A DNA stretch of 64,000 bases, from assembly GCF_001435775.1 (NCBI RefSeq), contig NZ_AZFK01000077.1, positions 162,692 to 226,691 on the forward strand, read 5' to 3'. The position numbers were made by a program, and so were the translations under genes. Under the pieces are notes generated by a model. That model was not told where the DNA came from and did not search any database. It saw nothing but the letters and a program-made list of their open reading frames with translations. The stretch comes from Limosilactobacillus ingluviei DSM 15946. GTDB taxonomy: Bacteria; Bacillota; Bacilli; Lactobacillales; Lactobacillaceae. Shown here in pieces: positions 25,513 through 34,152 of this stretch (positions within the stretch are counted from its first letter, which is position 1; each line of letters begins with the position of its first letter).

Positions 25513-26868
25513 ATGTTTAATTTCTTAAAGCCGTCCCCCGATGCGAAAGTACCTGTTCCCGCCGACAAAGTCGAAGGGGTCTACAAACGCAAGCAAACCG
25601 GGGTCTTGATTGCCACTTGTATCTCTTATCTGGCCTACTACATCATTCGTTTGATCTTTACCACCGAACAAAAGCCGATTATGAAGGAATACGGCTTCTC
25701 CGTGGGGCAAATCGGGCTGATTCTTTCCTGTTTTGGGGTCGGCTACGGGATCGCCAAGCTCTTTATGGGCGGTTGGGTGGATAAGTCCAACACCAAGAAT
25801 TTCTTGGCCTTTGGGCTCTACCTCTCCTGTATCTTTAACGCCTTTTTGGGCTTTACCAAGAACTTCTACGTCATCTTATTCTTAATGCTCTTTATTTCCT
25901 TTACCCAAGCGATGGGAGCGCCGGCTTGCCAGCGGGAAATCAGCCTCTGGTTCTCCAAAAAGCACCGCGGGGTCGTCTTTGCCGTGTGGGCCTCTGCCCA
26001 CAACGCCGGGGCCTTTGCCTGCGTGGCCTGCATCCAGTTAGCCACCCTCTTGTTCTCCGGTTCCTTGACGATGGTCTTTATCACCGCTTCCGTGATTTCG
26101 GCCATTATCGCCACTCTGATGTTGCTGATCAATTCCGAACGGCCCGAAAGTGAAGGGCTGCCGAACATGGCGGAATACTCCGGTCACGTTGAATTAAACG
26201 AAAAGGGCGAATCAACCGCCCAAGAACTGTCCGACAAGTCCTTTGCCGACATTCTTTTCCACGATATCTTAACCAACAAGGTCGTCTGGGCCGTCACCTT
26301 GACTTCAATGTCCATTTACATTGTTCGCTACGGGGTCATGTCTTGGATCCCTTCCTACTTGCCAACCAAGGGCTTCTCGGTCGAATGGGCCAAGTGGCTG
26401 GTCGGGATCTTTGAATTGTCCGCCGTACCAGGGGTCATCATCTTAGGCTTGGTCTCCGACCTGTTGAAGGGGCGGCGGTCCTTTGTCTGCTTCCTGTGCG
26501 TGATTGCGATGATTTTGTGCTTGGTAACCTACTTTACCAGCACCAGCAAGGCCTTGATCACGGTCGTTCTCTTTATCATGGGGAGTTTGATCTACGCCCC
26601 GCTGTCTTTGGTCGGGTTGATGGTCAATGAAGCCGTGCCAAACTACGCGGTCGGCATGTCGACCGGGTTTATGGGCTTCTTCCAGTACGTCTTTGGGGAA
26701 ACGATGGCTACAGCCTTGATCGGGATGCTGGTCGACAAGTTCGGCTGGGGCGCTTCATCGACGGTGATCTACATTGCCGCCGGGGTCGCCTTCCTCTTAC
26801 TGGTTTACCTCGTCTTTAAGGAACGGGCCATCATGAAGATGGAAGATCAAGTTAACCAAACCAAGTAA
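25513..26868 (+). CDS. Organophosphate:phosphate antiporter (UhpT/GlpT-like MFS)
   Basis: This 451-residue major facilitator protein belongs to the OPA family, which exchanges hexose-6-phosphate or glycerol-3-phosphate for inorganic phosphate. Twelve helices are apparent, with SYLAYYIIRLIFTTEQK in helix 1, GVGYGIAKLFMGGWVDKSNTK in the A-loop region and SMSIYIVRYGVMSWIPSYL in helix 7. The NTK and RYG elements resemble UhpT. AAAGGA lies 12 bases before the ATG. It is divergent from ptsI and has a cre-like site, so sugar control is plausible. Which phosphate ester is carried is not known. Confidence 0.88.
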   Translation: MFNFLKPSPDAKVPVPADKVEGVYKRKQTGVLIATCISYLAYYIIRLIFTTEQKPIMKEYGFSVGQIGLILSCFGVGYGIAKLFMGGWVDKSNTKNFLAFGLYLSCIFNAFLGFTKNFYVILFLMLFISFTQAMGAPACQREISLWFSKKHRGVVFAVWASAHNAGAFACVACIQLATLLFSGSLTMVFITASVISAIIATLMLLINSERPESEGLPNMAEYSGHVELNEKGESTAQELSDKSFADILFHDILTNKVVWAVTLTSMSIYIVRYGVMSWIPSYLPTKGFSVEWAKWLVGIFELSAVPGVIILGLVSDLLKGRRSFVCFLCVIAMILCLVTYFTSTSKALITVVLFIMGSLIYAPLSLVGLMVNEAVPNYAVGMSTGFMGFFQYVFGETMATALIGMLVDKFGWGASSTVIYIAAGVAFLLLVYLVFKERAIMKMEDQVNQTK

Positions 26869-26895
26869 CGTCCAGGCAAATAATTAATGAACCTG

Positions 26896-26928
26896 AAACG
26901 GGCCGCTCCGATTGGGGCGGCCCGTTTT
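26896..26928. terminator. Bidirectional terminator
   Basis: AAACGGGCCGC (26896-26906) pairs with GCGGCCCGTTT (26917-26927) between convergent genes. Confidence 0.8.
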
Positions 26929-26930
26929 GG

Positions 26931-27863
26931 TTAAGATTTCACCACCCGCTTGTGGTGCTTAAACTTAATGAAGGGGTTACGTTTAATTGGAATAGCCTGC
27001 AAGAAGGTTGTCGCTAAGATCAACAGCGAGCCGACCACCATCGCCGAAGACAGGTGGGTCCCCAGCAACGTCACTGCCAAGACCGTCGCAATCAAGGGTT
27101 CAAACGCCCCTAAGATCCCCGCAGCCGTGGGATTGATGAAGTTCAAACTGCCTAAAAACATCGTGTACGCCGCCATCGTCCCAAAGAAAATGACGTAGGC
27201 GACCAACAGCCAATCACCCCCGCTCAAGTGCGGGACCGGCCGTAACAACAATTCCGGCAACATAACCAGTCCACCTAGCAACATCGCCAGTCCACAGACG
27301 GCAAAGGTATCAAAGTGTTGGAGCAACTTCACCGGCAACAAAGTGTACAGCGCCGCGGCCAAGGCACACCACAAGCCCCAAAACAGGGCCAAGGGCGTGA
27401 GGGTCAACGTCCCCAGGTGCCCGCCCGTCACCAGCAAAAAAGTGCCCAAGACCGCCAAGGCCACCGACAGGTTATCAATCCGGCGCGGCCACTTCCGGGT
27501 ACTGAGCGCGACCCACGCGATGATGATGACCGGCTGGAGATATTGGATCACCGTTGCCGTGGGAGCGTTACTATACCGGACCGCTAAAAAATAAGTCAAT
27601 TGGGAATTGAGGGTCCCAAACAAAGCAAAGGCGATCAATTGCCACCGGGCCCAACGCTGGGTCACCAAGCCCTTGACGGCGCCCGGATTTTTCAACCAAC
27701 TGACTAGCGTCAAAACCAGGCCCGCGCCCAGCAAGCGGACCGCCACCAGCCAGGTGGTCGTCATCGGGGTGTCATGAAATAAGTATTGGGCTGCCGCGCC
27801 CGAGCCACCCCAAAATGAAGCCCCGACTCCCGCTAGCAACAGCCCCCGCGTGCGTTTTGTCAT
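26931..27863 (-). CDS. EamA-family transporter (DMT superfamily), copy 1
   Basis: This 310-residue membrane protein has ten predicted helices arranged as two EamA repeats, with GASFWGGSGAAAQYLF at the start and GAFEPLIATVLAVTLLGT in the second repeat. EamA proteins export amino acids, metabolites or drugs. A close paralog (27999-28922) lies immediately upstream on the same strand; shared stretches include WLVAVRLL, RKWPRRIDN and LTLTPLALFWGL. A tandem duplication with later divergence is likely. The substrate is unknown. Confidence 0.88.
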   Translation of the reverse strand: MTKRTRGLLLAGVGASFWGGSGAAAQYLFHDTPMTTTWLVAVRLLGAGLVLTLVSWLKNPGAVKGLVTQRWARWQLIAFALFGTLNSQLTYFLAVRYSNAPTATVIQYLQPVIIIAWVALSTRKWPRRIDNLSVALAVLGTFLLVTGGHLGTLTLTPLALFWGLWCALAAALYTLLPVKLLQHFDTFAVCGLAMLLGGLVMLPELLLRPVPHLSGGDWLLVAYVIFFGTMAAYTMFLGSLNFINPTAAGILGAFEPLIATVLAVTLLGTHLSSAMVVGSLLILATTFLQAIPIKRNPFIKFKHHKRVVKS

Positions 27864-27953
27864 TACCAGTTTCCTCTTACTCTCGCAAAGTTGTCACTAC
27901 TCTAACGCACGTCCTGGTGGCTTGCAACCACCAATTTTAAATTTTGGCAAAAA

Positions 27954-27992
27954 AGACCGGCGCGCCACGGGAAAGGGCAGTGGCGCACCGGC
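27954..27992 (-). terminator. Terminator of EamA copy 2
   Basis: On the minus strand GCCGGTGCGCCAC pairs with GTGGCGCGCCGGT and is followed by six T. It separates the two paralogs into distinct transcripts. Confidence 0.75.
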
Positions 27993-27998
27993 AAACTG

Positions 27999-28922
27999 TT
28001 AATGATGGTGCTTGGTCCGCAAGCGCCCAAAGGGGTTTAAATCCACCGGCAGAGCTTGGAGGAAGGTCGTCGCTAAAATCAACAGCGAACCGACCACCAT
28101 CGCCGGCGTCAAGCGGGTGCCGAGCAGGCCAACCGCCAAAACGGTCGCCAGCAGTGGTTCAAAGGCGCCCAAAATCCCCGTCGCGGTGGGCGAAATGTAA
28201 TTTAAACTGGCCAAGACCATCGTATAGGCCAGCAGGGTCCCAAAAATGACCACGTAGGCCACCATCAGCCAGGCAAACCAGGTCAGGTGGGGCCAGGGCG
28301 TCAAAAATAATTCCGGCAGCATCAAAATCCCGCCGACCAACATTGCCAAGCCCGAGACCGCCAGGGTGTCAAAGTGTTGCAGAAGCCGGACCGGCAAGAG
28401 GGTACACAAAGCCGCGGCGACCGCGCACAACAGCCCCCAAAACAGCGCTAAGGGCGTGAGGGTCAATGAGCCCGGGTGCCCATCGGTAATCAATAAAAAG
28501 GTCCCGAGCAAGGCCAACAGCACCGAAAAATTGTCAATCCGCCGCGGCCACTTGCGACTGGCTAGGGCCACCCAGATGATAATCAAGACCGGTTGGAGAT
28601 ATTGCAGGACCGTGGCGGTCGCGGCATTGCTGGCTTTGACCGCCAAAAAGTAGGCCAACTGGGAAAATAGGGTCCCCAACACGCTGTACCCCAAGAGGTG
28701 CCACCAGGCCCACCGGTAGCGGGTCAATTCCCTTAAGTGGGTCGGGTTGCGGTGCCAGCTGACCGCCGTCAAAATCCCCCCGGCTACCAGGAGCCGGACG
28801 GCGACCAGCCAGGCGGTGGTAACCGGCGTTTGTTCAAATAAATACTGGGCCGCCGCCCCCGACGCGCCCCATAACGCGGCCCCACCCGCGGCCAACCAAA
28901 TTCCTCGTGCTTGCTTGCTCAT
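27999..28922 (-). CDS. EamA-family transporter (DMT superfamily), copy 2
   Basis: This 307-residue ten-helix transporter aligns along its full length with copy 1 without large gaps. It begins MSKQARGIWLAAGGAALWGA and contains GILGAFEPLLATVLAVGLLG. It ends in a short His-rich tail (KHHH), whereas copy 1 ends HHKRVVKS. Each copy has its own terminator or promoter gap, so they may be expressed under different conditions. The substrate is unknown. Confidence 0.88.
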   Translation of the reverse strand: MSKQARGIWLAAGGAALWGASGAAAQYLFEQTPVTTAWLVAVRLLVAGGILTAVSWHRNPTHLRELTRYRWAWWHLLGYSVLGTLFSQLAYFLAVKASNAATATVLQYLQPVLIIIWVALASRKWPRRIDNFSVLLALLGTFLLITDGHPGSLTLTPLALFWGLLCAVAAALCTLLPVRLLQHFDTLAVSGLAMLVGGILMLPELFLTPWPHLTWFAWLMVAYVVIFGTLLAYTMVLASLNYISPTATGILGAFEPLLATVLAVGLLGTRLTPAMVVGSLLILATTFLQALPVDLNPFGRLRTKHHH

Positions 28923-29031
28923 TATGAACTCTCCCCCTAAACGCTTTCAAACCTTCTTACTTTAACTTAGTCCAGAGCGGAAAGAAAGAGAAACTAAAAA
29001 GCGAAGCCGCATTCTGCCCCGCCAATGCTGA

Positions 29032-29208
29032 TTAACCGAAATAAGGGTTGCCAACCAACCAGCTGGCCACGCCGCCAAGCAAGACGATCAGCCCAAACCA
29101 GCCCCAACTGGTGGCGGGCCGATGGCGCAACCGTCGCAAGCAGTAGCCCCCTAAACTAATGATGCCAATCAAGACCAGCCAATTGCCAACTAACATTAAC
29201 CGCAACAT
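29032..29208 (-). CDS. Small two-helix membrane protein
   Basis: This 58-residue protein begins MLRLMLVGNWLVLIGIISLG and has a second helix (WFGLIVLLGGVASWLVG) separated by a basic loop (RRLRHRP). A longer in-frame start at 29289 would add 27 polar residues. The shorter start is preferred because AAAGGA lies upstream, though 11 bases away. It sits between the alsD-type gene and the EamA genes. The family is not recognised. Confidence 0.55.
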   Translation of the reverse strand: MLRLMLVGNWLVLIGIISLGGYCLRRLRHRPATSWGWFGLIVLLGGVASWLVGNPYFG

Positions 29209-29300
29209 TTCCTTGCGCTTCCTTTCTAGTTCAACCAAGGTGACGCGATCATTATCGCCCCCCTGAGCAAAATGCAAGGTCCGCGGCAAAAAACGCGCGG

Positions 29301-30011
29301 CTAGCCTTCCGCCGCGTGAATTCCAGCTTTTAAGCTGGCTAAGTCCACCTTCCCCTGCCGGAAGGCTTGATCGTGAATCGGCAAATGCTGTTCTAAGCTA
29401 TCAAAAATTTCCAATTCACCGGTTAATTCCCCACCGGTAAATTCTAAGACGTGCCCCGCAAACTGTCGGTCATCACTAATAAAGTGCAAATGCCAGCCAG
29501 CTGCCGTCACCGTCCCAAAAATATCTGGGGCATAATACCCCAACAAGGTCCCGCTAACGTGAGTTTGTTCAAAGACGGGTTGGTGCTTGGCAACTTCCAG
29601 CAGGCTCGGGTACGGCTGCGTTTGCTTGGGAGCGATCCGCACCTTAACGTGGTCAAACTCACCACTCACCCGGACGTAGGCAAACACGTTTGCCAATTGG
29701 TACTTAGTGGTTAATGCCGTTTGCAATGCCGCTTTTGACGTCGCGGTCACCGTCACTGCCTGCTGATCATTTCCCGGGAAATGAACCGAAGCAAAGGGGA
29801 GCATCACGTTCGGATCCGTCACATGGTTGACGCGACCAGTTGCGTCAGCCTGGTAGACTTCTCCGTCTAAGATCACCACTTCACCATCAACCCCATCAAA
29901 GGTCCCTAACCCCGTGGAACCGTGGGTCAAGAGTTCTTTTAAGGAGAGTGTCCCCGCTAAATTACCGGCCATTAAAGCCGCCAGCGTGCCGTGTTCATAC
30001 AACGTTGTCAT
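29301..30011 (-). CDS. budA: Alpha-acetolactate decarboxylase
   Basis: This 236-residue enzyme converts alpha-acetolactate to acetoin in the cytoplasm. The zinc-binding and catalytic segment is recognisable as WHLHFISDDRQFAGHVLEF near residues 170-190, together with GTFDGVDGEVVILDGEVYQ near the start. AGAAGG precedes the ATG. It lies 27 bases after acetolactate synthase, so the pair makes acetoin from pyruvate, helping to remove acid and excess pyruvate. The gene is also called aldB or aldC in lactic acid bacteria. Confidence 0.94.
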   Translation of the reverse strand: MTTLYEHGTLAALMAGNLAGTLSLKELLTHGSTGLGTFDGVDGEVVILDGEVYQADATGRVNHVTDPNVMLPFASVHFPGNDQQAVTVTATSKAALQTALTTKYQLANVFAYVRVSGEFDHVKVRIAPKQTQPYPSLLEVAKHQPVFEQTHVSGTLLGYYAPDIFGTVTAAGWHLHFISDDRQFAGHVLEFTGGELTGELEIFDSLEQHLPIHDQAFRQGKVDLASLKAGIHAAEG

Positions 30012-30038
30012 TTAAGTGCCTTCTTTCTATTAACTGGA

Positions 30039-31712
30039 CTAACCCAGTTGCGAATCAATCAATTGTTGGGCCAGGGCTTGATTACCACTATAATCCACCG
30101 GTACATCCACCACGACCGGACCGTCAGTCGCAAAGGCTTGGGCCAAAACGGCATCTAATTGATCCGGACTTTGGACTCGCAGGCCCGTTGCTCCGGTGCT
30201 TTCAGCAAACTTCACGATGTCTAAATCCCCAAACTTGGTTCCGGCAGCTTGCCCATACTTCAACTCCTCTTGGAAGCGCACCATATCGTAGTTACCACCG
30301 TCATTCCACACAATCGTGACCAGATTGAGCTGGTGTTGCACCGCCGTCGTCAATTCGGCGCCAGAGTATAAGAAACCGCCGTCACCACACACGGCCACCG
30401 CCTTTTGTTCGGGATGCAGCATTGCCGCCACCATTGCCCATGGTAAGGCCACTCCTAAGGTCTGCATCCCGTTACTAAAGAGCAGATGACGGGCTTGATA
30501 GCTACGGAAATGCCGGGCCATCCAGATGTAGTGGCTCCCCACGTCCACCGACACAATCATGTCATCACTGACTTGCTTTTGCAAGGCTTGCACCACCGCC
30601 AAGGGGTGACTGACCGCCTGATTCGTTGGCGCCACTGCAGCTTGGTCCGCTTCTAATTCCGCCTTTAACGCTACCAACTGCGCCTTGGCCGCGGCTGGGT
30701 AAACAAAATCCGGCAACTCACTGGTTAACAAGGTTAAGGTTTGCGCAATCTCCCCAATTAATTGGGCAACCGGTGCAAAGTAGTTATCAATTTGGGCCGG
30801 AATCGTATCCAGATTTACGATCGTGGCATTCTTGGCCGCATTCCAGTTCCGGGGTTCATATTCAATTGCGTCGTAACCAATCGTAACGACTAAATCGCTT
30901 TGCCGCAAAAGCCGGTCCCCGACTTGATTGCGGAACAGGCCAATCCGCCCAAAGTAAGACGTCGGAGCCAGTTCCCGCGTCACGACTCCCGCTGCTTGGA
31001 AGGTTTCCACGACCGGCAACCCCGTTTGCGCCAACAGCGCGTGCAACGCCGCGGCTTCTTTCGGGGCCGATCCCCGAAGGCCGACTAGTAAAACCGGGAA
31101 CTGAGCGGCCTTGATTCGTTTGGCCACCGCCTTGATTGCCGCCAAAGGAGCTGGTCCCGCTTGCGCTGGTTGGTAAACTGGCAAGCCCGCATCGGTCAAT
31201 GGCGCATCATCAATGTCTTGCGGCACACTGACAAAGGCTGCCCCATGCTTGGCCCCCTGACTGGCCGCAAAAGCGTTGGCCAAGGTTTCTTCAATGTTGG
31301 CCGGATCCTGAATTTCAGCACTGTAATTAGTGATTGGCGCCATTAATTGGACCGAAGGGGTACTTTGGTGGGTTTGGCGTTGCAAATCCTTGCGTTGCAC
31401 TTGGCCGCCGATCGCTAAAACAGCATCCCCTTCAGCTTGGGCCGTCATTAACCCCGTGGCAAGATTCCCGACTCCTGGACCTGAAGTCGCTACTACGACC
31501 CCAGTCTTATCGGTCAAGCGTGCATAGGCTTGGGCCATGAAGGCCGCATTTTGCTCGTGCCGGGTAACAATCAGTTCCGGTGCCCCGGGTTCATGCTCTA
31601 ATTTTTCAAACAAGCGGTCAATCTTGGCCCCCGGAATCCCGAATACCTTATCCACCCCGTGTTGCTTTAGACTGGCGACAATCGCGTCCGCCCCAAATCG
31701 TGGTTGTGTCAT
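30039..31712 (-). CDS. alsS: Catabolic acetolactate synthase
   Basis: This 557-residue thiamine-diphosphate enzyme condenses two pyruvates into acetolactate. The N-terminal domain has GIPGAKIDRLFEKLE and the catalytic Glu in VTRHEQNAAFMAQAYARLT. The C-terminal ThDP motif starts GDGGFLYSGAEL and continues to NDGGNYDMVRFQ. It lacks a FAD-dependent arrangement typical of biosynthetic IlvB as far as can be judged, and sits with the decarboxylase, so the catabolic role is favoured. TTG and two ATG codons lie in a row; ATG at 31712 has the best spacing from AAGGA. Confidence 0.94.
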   Translation of the reverse strand: MTQPRFGADAIVASLKQHGVDKVFGIPGAKIDRLFEKLEHEPGAPELIVTRHEQNAAFMAQAYARLTDKTGVVVATSGPGVGNLATGLMTAQAEGDAVLAIGGQVQRKDLQRQTHQSTPSVQLMAPITNYSAEIQDPANIEETLANAFAASQGAKHGAAFVSVPQDIDDAPLTDAGLPVYQPAQAGPAPLAAIKAVAKRIKAAQFPVLLVGLRGSAPKEAAALHALLAQTGLPVVETFQAAGVVTRELAPTSYFGRIGLFRNQVGDRLLRQSDLVVTIGYDAIEYEPRNWNAAKNATIVNLDTIPAQIDNYFAPVAQLIGEIAQTLTLLTSELPDFVYPAAAKAQLVALKAELEADQAAVAPTNQAVSHPLAVVQALQKQVSDDMIVSVDVGSHYIWMARHFRSYQARHLLFSNGMQTLGVALPWAMVAAMLHPEQKAVAVCGDGGFLYSGAELTTAVQHQLNLVTIVWNDGGNYDMVRFQEELKYGQAAGTKFGDLDIVKFAESTGATGLRVQSPDQLDAVLAQAFATDGPVVVDVPVDYSGNQALAQQLIDSQLG

Positions 31713-31744
31713 CATCAATTCCTTCTCTCTGTGGACCTTTCAGT

Positions 31745-31897
31745 TTGTGAAAAGATCCAGTGATTTTAACGATGCCTATTGTAATTCACAAAGCTAGTTC
31801 TGACCATTTTGCTTAGTTCATCACATTTTGATAAACGTTTTCCAAGAAGGTTGTGAAAACAAATCCGGTGCCGTTGTGGTCGCAAAAATTTCACAAA
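31745..31897. promoter_or_regulatory. Cluster of TTGTGAA half-sites upstream of alsS
   Basis: TTGTGAA occurs at 31745-31751 and 31851-31857, and its complement TTCACAA at 31785-31791 and 31890-31896. The last, read as TTGTGAAATTTTTGCGA on the minus strand, resembles the Rex operator TTGTGAAWWWWTTCACAA. Control of alsS by the NADH sensor Rex is therefore possible. Confidence 0.4.
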
Positions 31898-31920
31898 TGA
31901 TTGACTTTTAGTGAAGCACC

Positions 31921-31961
31921 GCGCAAAAAAAGCGCCCGTGCCCTCAGCACCGACGCCCATT
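31921..31961 (-). terminator. Terminator of the GntR-HAD operon
   Basis: On the minus strand GCGTCGGTGC pairs imperfectly with GCACGGGCGC, followed by seven T. Confidence 0.6.
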
Positions 31962-31964
31962 GTT

Positions 31965-32762
31965 TTAGTTTTGAGCCAACATCTTTTCAATCGCCACCAA
32001 GACCCCGTTTTCATCATTGGACCGGGTTTGGTATTTGGCAGCTTGCTTGACGGCATCAATTCCGTTGGCCATCGCGTAGCTTTCGCCAGCCAATTGCAAC
32101 ATCGTCAGGTCGTTTTGCCCGTCCCCAAAGGCCATTAATTCGGCCGGCTCAAGCTGGTGGTGGGCTAAGTAGTGTTTCAAGCCCGCGGCTTTATCCATCC
32201 CGGCCACAATCAGGTCCAAATTGCCATAGCCACTGGAAACCGCCGTCAGTTCTCCGGCGTAATCATGGTTGATCTGGTCCATTAGTGGCTGGGTCAACTC
32301 CCCGGGCACGTCCAGCATGATTTTGACGATCGGGTCGACCACTTCGGCCAAACTGGCCACTTCCTTGACCCCCGGGTAGTGCCGCTCGGCAATTGTCCGA
32401 AAGGCCGCCGGCAATTTGCCCAGCGCATAGGCCTGGTGCCGCCCCGACAGGATAATGCGGCTCCCCTTAATGAGGGCAATTTCGGCCACGATCCCCGTCA
32501 CGGCTGCCGGCGCAATCTGCCCCACGAGGACGTCTTGGCCGCCTTCAACTAACTCAACGCCGTTTTCGGCAACGTACACCAATTCATCTTTGACCGGCGC
32601 AAAGGTCTTTTGGAGCTGGTAGACCGGATTGCCACTAGCGACAATAAAGGCAATTCCCCGCCGCTTTAATTCCGCGTAAACGGTCAAAAAGCGGGCTTGA
32701 TCGTAGGTGCTTTGGGAGTTTAAAAAGGTCCCGTCCATATCGGTCGCAATCGCTTTGATCAT
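31965..32762 (-). CDS. HAD-superfamily (Cof-type) sugar-phosphate phosphatase
   Basis: This 265-residue cytoplasmic hydrolase starts MIKAIATDMDGTFLNSQSTY; the DMDGT motif carries the nucleophile Asp. GDGQNDLTMLQLAG near residue 215 is motif IV of the Cof/IIB group. These phosphatases act on sugar phosphates, nucleotides or flavin precursors. The gene starts 2 bases after the GntR regulator gene, so it is likely the only effector of that operon. The substrate is unknown. Confidence 0.9.
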   Translation of the reverse strand: MIKAIATDMDGTFLNSQSTYDQARFLTVYAELKRRGIAFIVASGNPVYQLQKTFAPVKDELVYVAENGVELVEGGQDVLVGQIAPAAVTGIVAEIALIKGSRIILSGRHQAYALGKLPAAFRTIAERHYPGVKEVASLAEVVDPIVKIMLDVPGELTQPLMDQINHDYAGELTAVSSGYGNLDLIVAGMDKAAGLKHYLAHHQLEPAELMAFGDGQNDLTMLQLAGESYAMANGIDAVKQAAKYQTRSNDENGVLVAIEKMLAQN

Positions 32763-32764
32763 AA

Positions 32765-33493
32765 CTATTCCTTTCCGAGACTGACGAAGGTATTATAGCG
32801 CATGTATTGATAATGTACTCGCATATACGATACTTCAAAGGGGGTCCCATCGTCGAGGAAAAAGACCCCTTCCATCACCCCGACCGGCTCCGTTGGGGTG
32901 AGGTTCAATTCCTTTTGATCGTTGGCACTCGATGGTTCCACGGTCAGGGTCATAAAGGAGCGGGTGACCGTTTTCCCCTTGGCTTCTTCCAAGTAGTTGA
33001 AAATCGACTTTTCCGCCACGGCCGGTGAGAGGGTCGGGATGATTTTAATCGGAATAAAGCCCGTTTCAATCATAAAGGGTTGGTCGTCGATCAACCGCAA
33101 GCGTTCAATCTTGTACACAAAATCATCCGGACTCAAAAAGAGGTCCTGGGCCAATTCGGCGCTGGCCGGAATGACTTGGTAGTTGATCAGCTTAATGCTT
33201 TGCTTTTTGCCATCGAGTTGAAAACTGTCAGTAATCCCCAGGTTGCTGCCTTCATAGCGAAACATCGCCCGGTTCTTTAAGTACAAGGGGTTGATAAAGG
33301 TCCCGGCCCCCCGCTTTTTGAAGATGATCCCTTGTTGGACCAAGACATCCAAGGCCCGCTTAATCGAACTCCGACTGACGTGGTAATTTTCTGACAGGCT
33401 CCGTTCATCCGGTAATCGCATCCCCGGATAAGCGTCTTGTAAGATTTTTTCTTTGATGTCGCGCATTACCGAGCGGTACACTAGATCTGCCAT
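32765..33493 (-). CDS. GntR/HutC-family transcriptional regulator (UTRA domain)
   Basis: This 242-residue regulator has an N-terminal winged helix (MRLPDERSLSENYHVSRSSIKRALDVLVQQGIIF spans it; the recognition helix is VSRSSIKRAL) and a C-terminal UTRA ligand domain (about 90-242). HutC-type members respond to sugar phosphates such as glucosamine-6-phosphate or trehalose-6-phosphate. It is translationally close to the HAD phosphatase and divergent from ybaK. It probably represses its own operon in response to a phosphorylated sugar that the phosphatase acts on; that link is inferred. Confidence 0.9.
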   Translation of the reverse strand: MADLVYRSVMRDIKEKILQDAYPGMRLPDERSLSENYHVSRSSIKRALDVLVQQGIIFKKRGAGTFINPLYLKNRAMFRYEGSNLGITDSFQLDGKKQSIKLINYQVIPASAELAQDLFLSPDDFVYKIERLRLIDDQPFMIETGFIPIKIIPTLSPAVAEKSIFNYLEEAKGKTVTRSFMTLTVEPSSANDQKELNLTPTEPVGVMEGVFFLDDGTPFEVSYMRVHYQYMRYNTFVSLGKE

Positions 33494-33651
33494 TCCAATT
33501 TAGTCCTCAGCTTTCTTTGATTACGGTTCACTTTCCCGCGCTTTGCGTTTAACATTACTAGTATAGCAAAAATTTGCCAACTGGATACGCGTTTTCTAAA
33601 GATTGGACCGTTCCAGTACTGAAAAATCTGCACAAAAAGGAGGCCAATTTC

Positions 33652-34152
33652 ATGGCAAAGAAAAAAGCCCGGCTGAAAAAGACCCAGGTCGAACAAATCC
33701 TGGATAAACATAAGATTCCCTACCGCCAAATTGAATTCCCGACCGTCCAAGATGGCGACGTCCGCAGCATGAAGGTCGATCACCTCGGCATTGATGAACA
33801 CCGTATCTACAAGACCCTGGTCTTAGAAGGCCCGACGACTGGTCCCGTGGTCGGCGTGGTCCCGATCGATACCTACCTGGATGAAAAAGCCCTAGCTCGG
33901 GTGTCGGGCAATAAAAAAGTCGAGATGGTCCCCCTCAAGAAGTTGGTCAAGACCACCGGCTACGTCCACGGCGCCAATACCCCGGTCGGGATCTACGAAA
34001 AACACCACTACCCGATCTACATTGACCAGGCCGCCCAAGCTGAAGCGACGATCTTCGTCTCCTCCGGGCAAATCGGTCGGTCCGTTGAGGTTAGTGCCAC
34101 CGATTTAGCGCAGTTGGTAGATGCCACCTTCGCGGACCTCCAACAAAAATAA
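33652..34152 (+). CDS. ybaK: Cys-tRNA(Pro)/Cys-tRNA(Cys) deacylase YbaK
   Basis: This 166-residue cytoplasmic editing enzyme hydrolyses mischarged Cys-tRNA(Pro). It belongs to the YbaK/ProX group (also called EbsC in Gram-positives): KTLVLEGPTTGPVVGVVPIDTYLD contains the conserved active-site region with its key Lys, and ALARVSGNKKVEMVPLKKLVKTTGYVHG and FVSSGQIGRSVEVSATDLAQL follow the family. ATG at 33652 is preceded by AAAAGGAGG. Its TAATG stop-start overlap couples it to the membrane protein downstream. Confidence 0.92.
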   Translation: MAKKKARLKKTQVEQILDKHKIPYRQIEFPTVQDGDVRSMKVDHLGIDEHRIYKTLVLEGPTTGPVVGVVPIDTYLDEKALARVSGNKKVEMVPLKKLVKTTGYVHGANTPVGIYEKHHYPIYIDQAAQAEATIFVSSGQIGRSVEVSATDLAQLVDATFADLQQK

